Shown in pieces: positions 34,893-43,665 of a DNA stretch of 64,000 nt. The stretch lies in NCBI RefSeq assembly GCF_019969845.1, contig NZ_JAHXYR010000003.1, positions 310,001 through 374,000 of the forward strand. Direction: 5' to 3'. A program made the position numbers and the translations under genes. How positions within the stretch are numbered: position 1 is the stretch's first letter; every line of letters starts with the position of its first letter. The notes beneath the pieces are model-generated. The model had not been told where the DNA came from and searched no databases. It saw only the letters and a list, made by a program, of their open reading frames with translations. This DNA comes from Sphingobacterium sp. GVS05A (lineage in GTDB: Bacteria; Bacteroidota; Bacteroidia; Sphingobacteriales; Sphingobacteriaceae).

Positions 34893-37569
34893 TGCTTTTT
34901 CCTAAATATTTATTGAAATCCCATTTGACACCAACTAAAAAATACTGAGTCAATACCTGTTGGGTAGATTCTGAATAATTGGTATCACTGCCATTCCGAC
35001 GTGTATTATTAAATGTATTAAAGAGGTCAAAAGCCTTAAGGCTGACTGTAAGACTTTCATCTTTCAATACCTTTTTTTCCAGCTCTAAATTGGTGTAAAA
35101 TTGATTAATTGATTTCTTGTAGAGCTTGGTAGGGCCGGTGTAACTATAATAAACGTTGGTCATAATGTTGAATTTCTTCGGTAGAAAATATTTGATATAT
35201 CCCGAAGCCCCACCTTCAAAGTTTGTTGCGTTATATTGTGTGTTGATCGAATTTTGCTGTGCGTTAAGACCTGCATTCAAAGATATGTCAAAATCAAATC
35301 CTTCTGAATCTTGTTCATTTAAACTCGAGCCTAGGCCGAATGAGGTGTTTTTTGAATTGTTCAAGAGAAACTCACCTTGAGATTGACCACTTTCAAATTT
35401 TGTGTAGCTGTAACTATTGTTGTATCGGATATTTGCACTTTTATTGAAGTTAATGCGACGATTGGCCAGGGGTTGCATATGATTGATGTTTAATCCACCA
35501 TTCCAGTTTGATTTACCCGATAAATTTTCATAGCTACTAATCTGGGCCGAATTCTCCATGACTGTTGTCTTATTGACAATTGGGTTATTGACAAAAGAGA
35601 AATTTCCGTTAATATTAATGTTGGTTCCCTTCAATAAACTGAATGCATTATAATTTGCCGAGATGTTATTGTTGACAGCCCGTTTAAGGTCAGGGTTACC
35701 GATCTGTTGAAACAATGGATTGGTCTGCGGTTGCAGTGGCTGTAACTGATCAAAGGAAGGAATGATATTCGAACTCTGGTAGGCCAGTCGGATATTTTTG
35801 CTATTTGAAATCCGGTAATTGGCATCAAAGTTTAGATTGTTGTCCCAAAAATTTCTCGAAAGGTTTATATCCCGGTCACTATCGCTTAACTTTTGATTTT
35901 TGTAGAATGTGCGGTTGGAGAGATTGACCTCAAATTTATCCTTCCGATAAGACAAATGGACATTAACTCCCTGGTTGGTATTATTGTCAATCTGATTTTT
36001 AGAGTATAAGGGATCTTTCTCTTTAGTTTCTATGTCTGTTGATATCTGTTCATTCCTGTTGTTTGACTGATTGAAGCTGTAGCCCAAAGCTAAATTCATG
36101 GCGTCATTTAGCCTGTTATTGAAATTCAATGAAGTAGAAAAGTTATTGCCTTTGTTATTGCCCTTTCTATTTTGGTTAATACGCGTGGTATCATTGCTCT
36201 GATGGATAATTGTTTCTGAGTTAACCTTGCTGTCGGAAGTTGACTCATTATAGTTGTTGCCGACCATTAAATTTAATGAACTGCCGGCTTTGAGTCTTTT
36301 TCTATAGTTCAGACGAAAATTATTGCTTTGGCTCGAAGTATTCGATTCATTTTTCTCATTAAAGGAGCTAACAGCGGCACCGACGCCATCATTGGTGGCA
36401 CTTTCCGACTGACTTAAACTGAAATTATTTGACCAATTTCCGTTGGTCTGTAGTTCTATATTTTGAGTTGAATCCAGTCGCATGGAGAGATTGGATCTGA
36501 CGCCATTGCTTCTTGCGCTATTTTCGTTGTAATTTTTGCTATTTCGTTCTAAGATCGAGTTATCAGGGAGGATGTTTTTGTTGTAATTTTCCGATTGATT
36601 TTTGTTGCTGCTGTTATTGTAATTATAATTCGCATTTACCTTTAAAGTCTTTTTGAGAAACTGGTTTTCGTAGTTAGCGCCGAGAGATGTGTTCAGTGGT
36701 TGCCCCGTGATCTGGTTGTTCATCCGCAAAGAGCCTTCACGACTATTAGAGCTCCCCATATTATTGTGATTGGCGGTGATGCCAATCCGTTCCGTCTGAT
36801 TGAATTTGGCTGCAAACAAATTTCCAGCGTAGAGCTCCTTGGTACCACCTAATAGCTCAGCATTTCCGAAGATACCCTTTCTCGCCTTTTCTTTTAATAC
36901 TACATTGACGGTCTGAATACGTACACCGTCATCTATACCCGATAGTTCGGCCTCTTCTGATTTTTTTTCATACAATTGTACTTTGTCTACTGCATCGGCC
37001 CGTACATTCCGTATGGCAATTTTAGGGTCATAACCAAAAAATTCTTCGCCATCAATAAAGACTTTCTGTACTGCTTTACCCTGAGCGGTGATATTTCCAT
37101 CTCCAGACACTGTGAAACCTGGCAATCGTCGAAAAAGATCTTCGAGCTTTGCGTTTTTCTCGGTTGCAAAACTTGCTGCATCATATTCTATCGTGTCTCC
37201 CTTGAGTGTAATGGGCAGCCTACGTGTAATGATAACTTCTTCAAGAACATTTTTTTGCGAATTGATTTTAATGTCGTTGAGGTCGATTTCCTTATCCTTA
37301 ATGTCGATGGTGTCACTATAAAGTTCAAACTTTGGGTAGGTGGCTAAAAGTATATAGCTTCCTGGTTTAATATTTTTGATCAGAAATTTCCCCTCCTCAT
37401 TGGCTCTGTTAAAATATCGGAGCACAGAGTCTTTATTCAACAGGATGATTGAGGCATTGGTCAATGGCTTATTGTCAGCTTTGTCTAAAATTTTCCCCTT
37501 TATGCTTGTCTGGGAATAAGCTGTGCTGATAACAAAAAATAATAGGAATAATTGAATTAATCTTTTCAT
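34885..37569 (-). CDS. TonB-linked outer membrane beta-barrel protein
   Basis: 894 aa. Signal peptide ends at TAYSQ. A carboxypeptidase-regulatory-like domain (about 22-100) is followed by a plug-like region (VIITRRLPITLKGDTIEYDAASFAT, read in pieces; LEDLFRRLPGFTVSGDGNITAQGK; VFIDGEEFFGYD) and a long Asn/Ser-rich barrel to the C-terminus. This is the OMP_b-brl_3 architecture, related to TonB receptors but lacking a visible TonB box. A TATCTTTG element sits 18 nt before the ATG. Co-transcribed with the GLPGLI gene. Confidence 0.9.
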   Translation of the reverse strand: MKRLIQLFLLFFVISTAYSQTSIKGKILDKADNKPLTNASIILLNKDSVLRYFNRANEEGKFLIKNIKPGSYILLATYPKFELYSDTIDIKDKEIDLNDIKINSQKNVLEEVIITRRLPITLKGDTIEYDAASFATEKNAKLEDLFRRLPGFTVSGDGNITAQGKAVQKVFIDGEEFFGYDPKIAIRNVRADAVDKVQLYEKKSEEAELSGIDDGVRIQTVNVVLKEKARKGIFGNAELLGGTKELYAGNLFAAKFNQTERIGITANHNNMGSSNSREGSLRMNNQITGQPLNTSLGANYENQFLKKTLKVNANYNYNNSSNKNQSENYNKNILPDNSILERNSKNYNENSARSNGVRSNLSMRLDSTQNIELQTNGNWSNNFSLSQSESATNDGVGAAVSSFNEKNESNTSSQSNNFRLNYRKRLKAGSSLNLMVGNNYNESTSDSKVNSETIIHQSNDTTRINQNRKGNNKGNNFSTSLNFNNRLNDAMNLALGYSFNQSNNRNEQISTDIETKEKDPLYSKNQIDNNTNQGVNVHLSYRKDKFEVNLSNRTFYKNQKLSDSDRDINLSRNFWDNNLNFDANYRISNSKNIRLAYQSSNIIPSFDQLQPLQPQTNPLFQQIGNPDLKRAVNNNISANYNAFSLLKGTNININGNFSFVNNPIVNKTTVMENSAQISSYENLSGKSNWNGGLNINHMQPLANRRINFNKSANIRYNNSYSYTKFESGQSQGEFLLNNSKNTSFGLGSSLNEQDSEGFDFDISLNAGLNAQQNSINTQYNATNFEGGASGYIKYFLPKKFNIMTNVYYSYTGPTKLYKKSINQFYTNLELEKKVLKDESLTVSLKAFDLFNTFNNTRRNGSDTNYSESTQQVLTQYFLVGVKWDFNKYLGKSND

Positions 37570-37586
37570 TTACTGGTTGTATGTGC

Positions 37587-37594
37587 CAAAGATA
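37587..37594 (-). promoter_or_regulatory. Candidate -7 element of the barrel-GLPGLI operon
   Basis: TATCTTTG on the minus strand, exact TAnnTTTG match, 18 nt before ATG 37569. Confidence 0.5.
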
Positions 37595-37660
37595 ATTTAG
37601 TTAATTGTTAATAAATGTGAAATTATTGTCAAGGCGTGTAAAATCTTTGGTATAGAGATT

Positions 37661-37692
37661 TTTGACAAAGTAGGATCTAAAAATTACCTTTG
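37661..37692 (+). promoter_or_regulatory. Bacteroidota-type promoter of the thioredoxin-like gene
   Basis: TTTG, 20-nt spacer, TACCTTTG. The in-frame TTG at 37690 lies inside the -7 element, so ATG 37708 must be the start. Confidence 0.7.
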
Positions 37693-37707
37693 CACAAAAT
37701 TGATGTT

Positions 37708-38262
37708 ATGACGTTTGAAAATTATTTGCAACAATTCGAAGATATATTGAATCATCCTGAAAATCACCCCACCTATCAGGATGACGAGTACTATCAATAC
37801 ACTAAAATGAACTGGACAAGGATGGGCCGTTGGTTAAAACGTTTTGAACCAAATGAGGCTTTTCAACAGTTTATTGACACGATTTCGGAACGACAACAAT
37901 GGATCATTATTACGGAGCCTTGGTGTGGCGATGCGGCACACTCTGTCCCAATGCTGGCTAAGATGGCGGCCCAAAATCCCAATATTACTGTCGATATCCA
38001 GTTGCGTGATAGCGCTCCCTTTTTAATAGATTCGTATTTAACAAACGGCGGGAAATCAATCCCGATTCTAGTAATCCGAAATCAGGATGGTGCAGATTTA
38101 GCTGTCTGGGGACCACGACCAAAGGGCTGTCAAGACCTATTCTTGAGCTTGAAGGAACAAGGGAAAGATTTCTCTGATATTAAAGAAGAGATTCAAAAAT
38201 GGTATAATACGGATAAGGGAACGGAGATCCAAAAGGAGATTCAGGCGCTTTTGCAGAAATAG
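37708..38262 (+). CDS. Thioredoxin-like fold protein with a single active-site Cys
   Basis: 184 aa from ATG 37708. Thioredoxin-like core with EPWCGDAAHSVP (Cys about 73) in place of WCxxC: only the first cysteine is kept, as in the thioredoxin-family proteins of Bacteroidota. The cis-Pro loop is KSIPILVI. The second Cys (WGPRPKGCQD, about 140) is far away, so classic disulfide exchange is unlikely. Substrate unknown. Monocistronic, with its own promoter and terminator. Confidence 0.85.
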   Translation: MTFENYLQQFEDILNHPENHPTYQDDEYYQYTKMNWTRMGRWLKRFEPNEAFQQFIDTISERQQWIIITEPWCGDAAHSVPMLAKMAAQNPNITVDIQLRDSAPFLIDSYLTNGGKSIPILVIRNQDGADLAVWGPRPKGCQDLFLSLKEQGKDFSDIKEEIQKWYNTDKGTEIQKEIQALLQK

Positions 38263-38274
38263 AAGAAAGGTGAT

Positions 38275-38317
38275 AAAAAGGAAGAACTAGATTCACTTGA
38301 TTTGGTTCTTCCTTTTT
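38275..38317. terminator. Bidirectional terminator between convergent genes
   Basis: AAAAAGGAAGAAC / GTTCTTCCTTTTT around a 17-nt loop, with A and T tracts. Confidence 0.88.
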
Positions 38318-38355
38318 GCTATCTTTTCTATAGAGGTTTATTTTCGAAAATCCAG

Positions 38356-39051
38356 CTATTGTTTTATACTGCTCTTTGCCTCCAGTAGTGTTACAATTTT
38401 ATTAAACCCTCTTTTTCTTGCGTGCTGGAGCGGTGTTACACCTTCATTGTCGGCGATATTTTTATTGCTGTTGGCGTCCAGTAGTATCTGGACAATATCC
38501 ACATATTTTTGACTGCCATCTCCAAGTATAATTGCCTCTAATAGCGCAGTCCAACCTAGTCTATTGATATGGTCGATAGGGAACTCTTTTGTATTAGCCA
38601 ATAGTCTTACAGTCTCCACATGCCCGCGTTCGCAGGCCGGAATAAGTGCTGTACCATTGTACCGATTGAAAATCTTGAAATCCGCACCGTGATCAAGGTA
38701 AAGTTTAACTAGTTCAGTATAGCCCAAAGCACCAGCATATAGAAAGGGGCTATTTAGGATGTTGTCCTGCTGGTTCACATTCGCACCATATTGAAGAAGT
38801 AATTTCGCCATTACTAGGTCTTTCTTCTCTGTGGCGATCAACAACAGCGATTTTGAATCTTTACCTTTTTGGTTTGCGTTAGCTCCGTTGTCCAAGAGTG
38901 CTTTTACGGTGTTAATCTGCCCTTTGGTAACGGCTTCAATGATGTCGTTCTGGGTGATATTGTCTTGATTTGTCGTGTCCATACTTTTGCACTGTACTGA
39001 AAGTGTTGATATGATAAAGAGCAACACTATCTTAATGTATAAATTTTTCAT
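38356..39051 (-). CDS. Exported ankyrin-repeat protein
   Basis: 231 aa. N-terminal signal of lipoprotein type (LSVQC, Cys21, although Gln before Cys is atypical). Five to six ankyrin repeats follow from about residue 35, with units such as LLDNGANANQKGKDSKSLLLIATEK (in pieces), ILNSPFLYAGALGYTELVKLYLDHGAD and GWTALLEAI. Ankyrin repeats bind proteins; partner unknown. Divergent from the YjbR gene across an AT-rich inverted repeat. Confidence 0.85.
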   Translation of the reverse strand: MKNLYIKIVLLFIISTLSVQCKSMDTTNQDNITQNDIIEAVTKGQINTVKALLDNGANANQKGKDSKSLLLIATEKKDLVMAKLLLQYGANVNQQDNILNSPFLYAGALGYTELVKLYLDHGADFKIFNRYNGTALIPACERGHVETVRLLANTKEFPIDHINRLGWTALLEAIILGDGSQKYVDIVQILLDANSNKNIADNEGVTPLQHARKRGFNKIVTLLEAKSSIKQ

Positions 39052-39150
39052 TTTGAGGAATGGGTTAATAATCTTTCTTATTCATTTTAGTTTCTTTGTA
39101 TTCGCTTTTTGATATACTACAAATTTAGGTACAAACTAAGCGGTTGTTTT

Positions 39151-39195
39151 GTTAGATTTATATTGATTATTGTCAAATTTATATATAAATCTAAC
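39151..39195. repeat. 12-bp inverted repeat in the ankyrin/YjbR divergent gap
   Basis: GTTAGATTTATA (39151-39162) and TATAAATCTAAC (39184-39195) are exact inverted copies 21 nt apart; inside lies an ATTTATATATAAAT palindrome. It may be an operator or hairpin. Confidence 0.5.
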
Positions 39196-39235
39196 TGTTA
39201 GTAGTTGAAAATGAGCGAACTTAAATTAAGAAGAT

Positions 39236-39598
39236 ATGAATATTGAAGATCTAAGAGATTATTGTTTGTCCATTGGGCCAGTTACAGAGGAGACGCCTTT
39301 CGGACCAGATACTTTGGTGTTTAAGGTTGGGGGTAAGATATTTTTATTGGTCGGATTAGATCAGGTCGATATGCTGCGATTTAATGTAAAATGTGATCCA
39401 GAGAAAGCGGTGGAACTCAGGGAAAGATATGATCAGACTGTATTTCCGGGGTATCATATGAACAAAAAGCACTGGAATACCGTCATTGCGAATCGGGAAC
39501 TGAATGATCGAGCATTGGAAGAACTTGTCTTGCACAGTTATAGCCTGATTGTTGAAAGCTTGCCGACTAGAGTTAAACAGGAAATAAAAGGTAGTTAA
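39236..39598 (+). CDS. MmcQ/YjbR family DNA-binding-like protein
   Basis: 120 aa, the family length. Signature: ETPFGPDTLVFKVGGKIF near residues 20-37, FPGYHMNKKHWNTV at about 70-83, and a C-terminal HSYSLIVESLP. The fold is CyaY-like and DNA binding is suspected from structure; function unknown. Divergent from the ankyrin gene. Confidence 0.92.
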   Translation: MNIEDLRDYCLSIGPVTEETPFGPDTLVFKVGGKIFLLVGLDQVDMLRFNVKCDPEKAVELRERYDQTVFPGYHMNKKHWNTVIANRELNDRALEELVLHSYSLIVESLPTRVKQEIKGS

Positions 39599-39676
39599 TA
39601 TCCTTCTGAAGTGTAAAGAATTAGTTGCTTTGAAGGAAAAGGTGATAGAAATGACTTTTCTTGGGGGCTATAATAG

Positions 39677-39684
39677 TAGCTTTG
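39677..39684 (+). promoter_or_regulatory. Candidate -7 element of the PCMD gene
   Basis: TAGCTTTG, exact TAnnTTTG. It gives a leader of about 55 nt to ATG 39745 and excludes the open-frame TTG at 39661. Confidence 0.5.
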
Positions 39685-39744
39685 CGGTCATTTCAATGCA
39701 TAATCGACAGCATTGGGAATATATTTACACTAATACTATTTTTT

Positions 39745-40887
39745 ATGAAACAAAGACGAATTTACCCTTGGGTAATTTGTTTTATGCTACTTTTTAGTCT
39801 GGGGAGTTGCATAAAGGAGGAAGCATTAAATGCTGAAGCGGATATTGAAGGAGCTACTATTGCTCAGAGTGACCAGTTTTTAAAGAGAAAACCTTCCATT
39901 GATAATAATACAGTTGTTTTTTCTCTAAAACGTTTTACGGGAAGTTATGTGCATTCGCCCGAATTTGTATTAACTCCAGGAGCTACAATAGAGCCGAAAA
40001 GCGGAACCCAGCTTGATTTCACTGAACCACAGAAATACACGGTTACTTCTGAGGATGGGGCTTGGTCCAAGACCTATACTGTTTCATTTGTTATTGATGA
40101 AGGCGCAGATTTGTATTCAGCGTTTGAATATGCTGAAGTGGTAGATACAGATAGCCCTGAAGGACACTACCATAAATTTTATGAATTAACAAAACTTGGG
40201 CAGAAGACATATAGCTGGGCAACTGCAAATGATGGCTATAATATTCTGGCTGAAACACTTTTGGAAGATGGCGAGGAATTGGTTCCCAGTTTTTATCCAA
40301 CATCCCAAATTGCCGATGGCTATATTGGTAAAGGTGCGCGGCTTTTGACTAAGAGTACAGGCTCTTTAGGTGGGATTTTCGGCACACCTCTGGCTGCTGG
40401 TAATTTATTCTTAGGAGCGTTTCAAACCACTTTCCCGACGATCAAATCTCCTCGTTTTGGCATATTGTATGAGGAAAAAACTGCACCATTAGCTATAAAG
40501 GGCTTTTTTAAATATAAAGCTGGTGAAAAATTTGTTGTCAATAATAAGCCATCATCGCTCACCAAGGATACCTGGGATGGTTATGCGCTGTTATTTGAAA
40601 GAGCTCTACCACCCAATGACGACTTTTTGTCGGGTGACCATGGCTTTGTTGACAAGCGAATAGTCGCAATAGCACGGGTCGGAGCCAAAGAACAGATCGA
40701 GACTAACGAGTGGACCGCATTTAGCTTACCCTTTTCTTTTGTAAATGGCAAATCATTTGACCCCAATAAAGAATATATGTATACGATTGTGTTCAGCTCG
40801 AGTAAAGAGGGAGATAAATTTAACGGCGCCGTAGGAAGTACATTGCTTATTGATGAAGTAGAACTTGTCGTCGATGATGCCAAATAA
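39745..40887 (+). CDS. PCMD-domain lipoprotein
   Basis: 380 aa from ATG 39745. Lipoprotein signal with LGSC (Cys22). A small beta-rich module (about 30-120) with FSLKRFTG and YTVTSEDGAWSKTYTVSF precedes the putative carbohydrate-metabolism (PCMD) domain (about 130-380), a jelly-roll domain seen in Bacteroidota cell-surface proteins. It should lie at the outer membrane. The beta-barrel gene follows 146 nt downstream and may work with it. Ligand unknown. Confidence 0.85.
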   Translation: MKQRRIYPWVICFMLLFSLGSCIKEEALNAEADIEGATIAQSDQFLKRKPSIDNNTVVFSLKRFTGSYVHSPEFVLTPGATIEPKSGTQLDFTEPQKYTVTSEDGAWSKTYTVSFVIDEGADLYSAFEYAEVVDTDSPEGHYHKFYELTKLGQKTYSWATANDGYNILAETLLEDGEELVPSFYPTSQIADGYIGKGARLLTKSTGSLGGIFGTPLAAGNLFLGAFQTTFPTIKSPRFGILYEEKTAPLAIKGFFKYKAGEKFVVNNKPSSLTKDTWDGYALLFERALPPNDDFLSGDHGFVDKRIVAIARVGAKEQIETNEWTAFSLPFSFVNGKSFDPNKEYMYTIVFSSSKEGDKFNGAVGSTLLIDEVELVVDDAK

Positions 40888-41033
40888 TTATTGGTCCATA
40901 TGCTGAATACAGTAATATGGTGTAATTGCTAACTAGGTGAATTTTTACATGGGTGCTTGTATGAGGAAGAGGAGGCTCTAAGAATATAGGGCGCTGATTT
41001 CTGAAGATAAACATACATCAAAAGAATATTTTA

Positions 41034-41810
41034 ATGAACAAAATACTTTATATAATAGCTGTTTTCATGATGGCGACCGGTTATGTACAGGCTCAAAATG
41101 GTCCGTCAAACGGTAATGCGAATTTTTTTAATACAGATATTGACTACTCGGTACAGGCGCAATTCAGTATCGGTGGTAGTAGCCCATTAGGCCTTCCTAA
41201 GACTATACGTAAAATCGAAAGCTATAATCCCGGGTTACAGGTAGGCCTGGAGGCAAATGCCACAAAGTGGTTGCAGGGAGATAAACGATGGGGAATTCGT
41301 ACGGGAATTCGTTTCGAGACGAAAGGAATGAAGACCGAAGCTCGTGTGAAAAATTATCTGACAGAGATTGTGAAAGATAATTCAAAAGTGAAAGGGTATT
41401 ATACTGGAAAGGTAGAAACCAACGTACAAAACACCTATCTTACATTGCCCGTTTTAGCTGTTTACAAATTATCGGATCATTGGAATTTATATGGAGGGTT
41501 TTACTTCTCGACATTGCTGGATAATACATTTGATGGAAATGTATCGGATGGATATTTGAGACAAAATACCCCAGTAGGAACGAAAATTACATTTGAAGAA
41601 GGGAGTCAAGCTTCTTATGACTTCTCTGATAATATCCGGAAATTTCAATGGGGAACGCAACTTGGAGCGGAGTGGAAGATGAACAGACATTTCAAATTAT
41701 TGACAGATCTTACCTACGGTTTTAATAATATTTTAGAAAAAGATTTTACCTCCATAGATTTTGGTATGCATAATATCTACCTTAATGTGGGATTTGGATA
41801 CAATTTCTAA
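41034..41810 (+). CDS. Outer membrane beta-barrel protein (PorT-like)
   Basis: 258 aa. Signal peptide cleaved after VQAQ. The mature chain is an alternating beta-barrel with PGLQVGLEANATKW, TYLTLPVLAVYKLSDHW and the terminal IYLNVGFGYNF (aromatic end). It matches the PorT/opacity-like barrel family. The preceding PCMD lipoprotein is a likely partner. Terminator follows. Confidence 0.85.
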   Translation: MNKILYIIAVFMMATGYVQAQNGPSNGNANFFNTDIDYSVQAQFSIGGSSPLGLPKTIRKIESYNPGLQVGLEANATKWLQGDKRWGIRTGIRFETKGMKTEARVKNYLTEIVKDNSKVKGYYTGKVETNVQNTYLTLPVLAVYKLSDHWNLYGGFYFSTLLDNTFDGNVSDGYLRQNTPVGTKITFEEGSQASYDFSDNIRKFQWGTQLGAEWKMNRHFKLLTDLTYGFNNILEKDFTSIDFGMHNIYLNVGFGYNF

Positions 41811-41881
41811 TGGATACGGATGGTATAAAATCCGATCATCGTGTGGATTATTTTACATTACAATTTCATTAGGATAAAATG

Positions 41882-41921
41882 AAAACAGTCCGTTAGTTTG
41901 ATTTACTAACGGACTGTTTTT
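41882..41921. terminator. Bidirectional terminator
   Basis: AAAACAGTCCGTTAGT / ACTAACGGACTGTTTT around a 7-nt loop, between the barrel gene and the convergent dioxygenase gene. Confidence 0.92.
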
Positions 41922-41942
41922 ATTTAAATGAAGCTACTCGCC

Positions 41943-42905
41943 TTACATTTTTAAGCCGATCTCTCTCAATCTTTCATCCAGATATTCACCTGCGGTATAG
42001 TCTTCATAGGCCTTAGGATGAGCTGCGTCAATACAAGAGTCCAACGAAGCTAAACTCATAGAAGATTTCGGATGTAAAAAGAAAGGAATCGAAAAGCGGG
42101 AGGTGCCCATTTTTTCACGCGGAGGATTGACTACACGGTGGGTTGTTGATTTAAGTTTGTTGTTGGTCAAACGCTGCAACATATCTCCCACGTTGATGAC
42201 AATATCTTCTCCTTTTGCTTTGATCGGGAACCATTCACCATCTTTTGTTAAGACTTCCAGTCCATCGGCGCTAGCACCAATTAATAGTGTAATCAAATTG
42301 ATGTCTTCATGAGCACCTGCACGTACTGCATCAGGAGCTAATGCGTCTGGATCTGCAATTGGAAAATAATGGATCGCACGCAAAATTGAGTTACCATTGA
42401 TCACAAATTTCTCAAAATAACTTTCTTCAAGATCTAAGTAAGTGGCAATAGCTTTTAGCAGTTCGCGACCTGTGTCTTCTAGTTTTTTATAAACTTCAGC
42501 CGTTACGCCATTAAAACGCGGAATTTCTTCCACTTGAGGATTGTCTGGAAAGTCAGCTTTTGAATATTCTTCACCAACGATAGTTTGACCACGTTGCCAG
42601 AACTCTTTTAAATCTGGTGTTTTAGCATCTTTCGCTTTTTCTCTTCCCTTAGCAGTATATCCACGTTGGCCCGCAAGTTCAGGAAATTCATACTTTTCTT
42701 TTGTTTCAGTTGGTAAACCAAAGAATTCTGGAACGACCTGATATAATTCCTCAATTAATTCTTTTGATAAACCATGGTTTGCAATCGTTACAAAGCCTGT
42801 CTCGTTGAAAGCCGTGCCAATATCCTGAATGAATTGATTTCGTTGTTCTTGGGTTCCTTGTGTGTAATGTAACAAGTCCAAGCGAGGTATGTTTACTAAA
42901 GCCAT
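41943..42905 (-). CDS. Isopenicillin-N-synthase-like 2-oxoglutarate/Fe(II) oxygenase
   Basis: 320 aa from ATG 42905 (MALVNIPRLDL); the open frame runs farther upstream without family character. The DIOX_N domain has FNETGFVTIANHGL at about 27-40. Iron ligands: H199 and D201 in AGAHEDIN, H256 in STTHRVVNPP, and the RxS motif (RFSIPFF) binding oxoglutarate. Family members hydroxylate or cyclise small molecules; substrate unknown. Divergent from marR, with a TAAATTTG element about 24 nt before the ATG. Confidence 0.9.
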   Translation of the reverse strand: MALVNIPRLDLLHYTQGTQEQRNQFIQDIGTAFNETGFVTIANHGLSKELIEELYQVVPEFFGLPTETKEKYEFPELAGQRGYTAKGREKAKDAKTPDLKEFWQRGQTIVGEEYSKADFPDNPQVEEIPRFNGVTAEVYKKLEDTGRELLKAIATYLDLEESYFEKFVINGNSILRAIHYFPIADPDALAPDAVRAGAHEDINLITLLIGASADGLEVLTKDGEWFPIKAKGEDIVINVGDMLQRLTNNKLKSTTHRVVNPPREKMGTSRFSIPFFLHPKSSMSLASLDSCIDAAHPKAYEDYTAGEYLDERLREIGLKM

Positions 42906-42928
42906 ACGAAGTTGATGTTTGTTTAGGA

Positions 42929-42936
42929 CAAATTTA
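42929..42936 (-). promoter_or_regulatory. Candidate -7 element of the dioxygenase gene
   Basis: TAAATTTG on the minus strand, about 24 nt before ATG 42905; the -33 box is not evident. Confidence 0.45.
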
Positions 42937-43114
42937 ACGCAATTAATTTTGAATATTATACATTGATTGTTAATAAAAGTTTTATGTTTTACTTTATCTA
43001 GCTGTGTGTCAGTTGTTAAAAGTTTTCCACAATGGGGGTTTTGGTCATAAAAGTGCAAGAAATACACTTGTTAGAAGGTGCTGGGCGATAATTCATAAAA
43101 ATTACATATTCTAG

Positions 43115-43146
43115 TTTGTTATTCTAATTCTTAACTATTATATTTG
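43115..43146 (+). promoter_or_regulatory. Bacteroidota-type promoter of the marR-fad operon
   Basis: TTTG (43115-43118), 20-nt spacer, TATATTTG (43139-43146): an exact match to both boxes. Predicted start site near 43151. Confidence 0.75.
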
Positions 43147-43163
43147 TTATGCAAGCATAATAA
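43144..43163. promoter_or_regulatory. Candidate MarR operator overlapping the promoter
   Basis: TTGTTATGC-AA-GCATAATAA, an inverted repeat with 8 of 9 matching positions (core TTATGC/GCATAA, 43147-43160). It covers the 3' end of the -7 box and the predicted start site, as expected for repression. Confidence 0.55.
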
Positions 43164-43184
43164 TAAATCGCTTGTGATTACGCT

Positions 43185-43625
43185 ATGGACCAAAATCAGA
43201 CAATCGACTATTTTTTAAAAACAGGTTGGCAAACGATTGCCAATAAATATAATCAAATTGCTTCGCAGTATGGCTTTACCCAGGCTGCTGGTTATATTTT
43301 AATCAATATCCATAAAGAGGGTACTCCTGTTTCTCAGATTGCGAATTTGACGGGAGTTAAAACAACGAGTTTGTCCCGGGTGTTAAATAACTTAGAATCC
43401 TTGGGATTCATTTACAGGGAGACCAGCGAAACGGATAAACGCTCTGTAAAGGTGTATCTGACAGATTTAGGTCGGGAGAAAAGAAGAATAGCCAAGGATG
43501 TGGTACGTAATTTTAATCAGTACCTCGCTGATAATTTTTCGGAAAATGAACGTGATCAATTGATTGCTTCTTTGGCTAAGCTCAATGAGCTGGCGACCAG
43601 TTATAAGGAAGAAGTGATCGTATAG
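43185..43625 (+). CDS. MarR-family transcriptional regulator
   Basis: 146 aa. Winged-helix core: PVSQIANLTGVKTTSLSRVLNNLESLGFIYRE (recognition helix about 55-72, in pieces), wing SETDKRSVKVYLTDLG with the Asp-x-Arg of the family. Dimerisation helices at both ends. It heads the beta-oxidation operon with 40 nt to fadN, and a matching dyad lies on its start site, so autoregulation and control of fatty-acid catabolism are likely. Ligand (perhaps an acyl-CoA) is inference. Confidence 0.9.
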   Translation: MDQNQTIDYFLKTGWQTIANKYNQIASQYGFTQAAGYILINIHKEGTPVSQIANLTGVKTTSLSRVLNNLESLGFIYRETSETDKRSVKVYLTDLGREKRRIAKDVVRNFNQYLADNFSENERDQLIASLAKLNELATSYKEEVIV

Positions 43626-43665
43626 AAGTTAAACCAAATGTACAGGTGTGCATGATAAATATGTT

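Noticed and set aside
37690..37707. TTG start giving a longer thioredoxin-like protein
   Set aside because: The TTG is part of the -7 box TACCTTTG; transcription starts after it.
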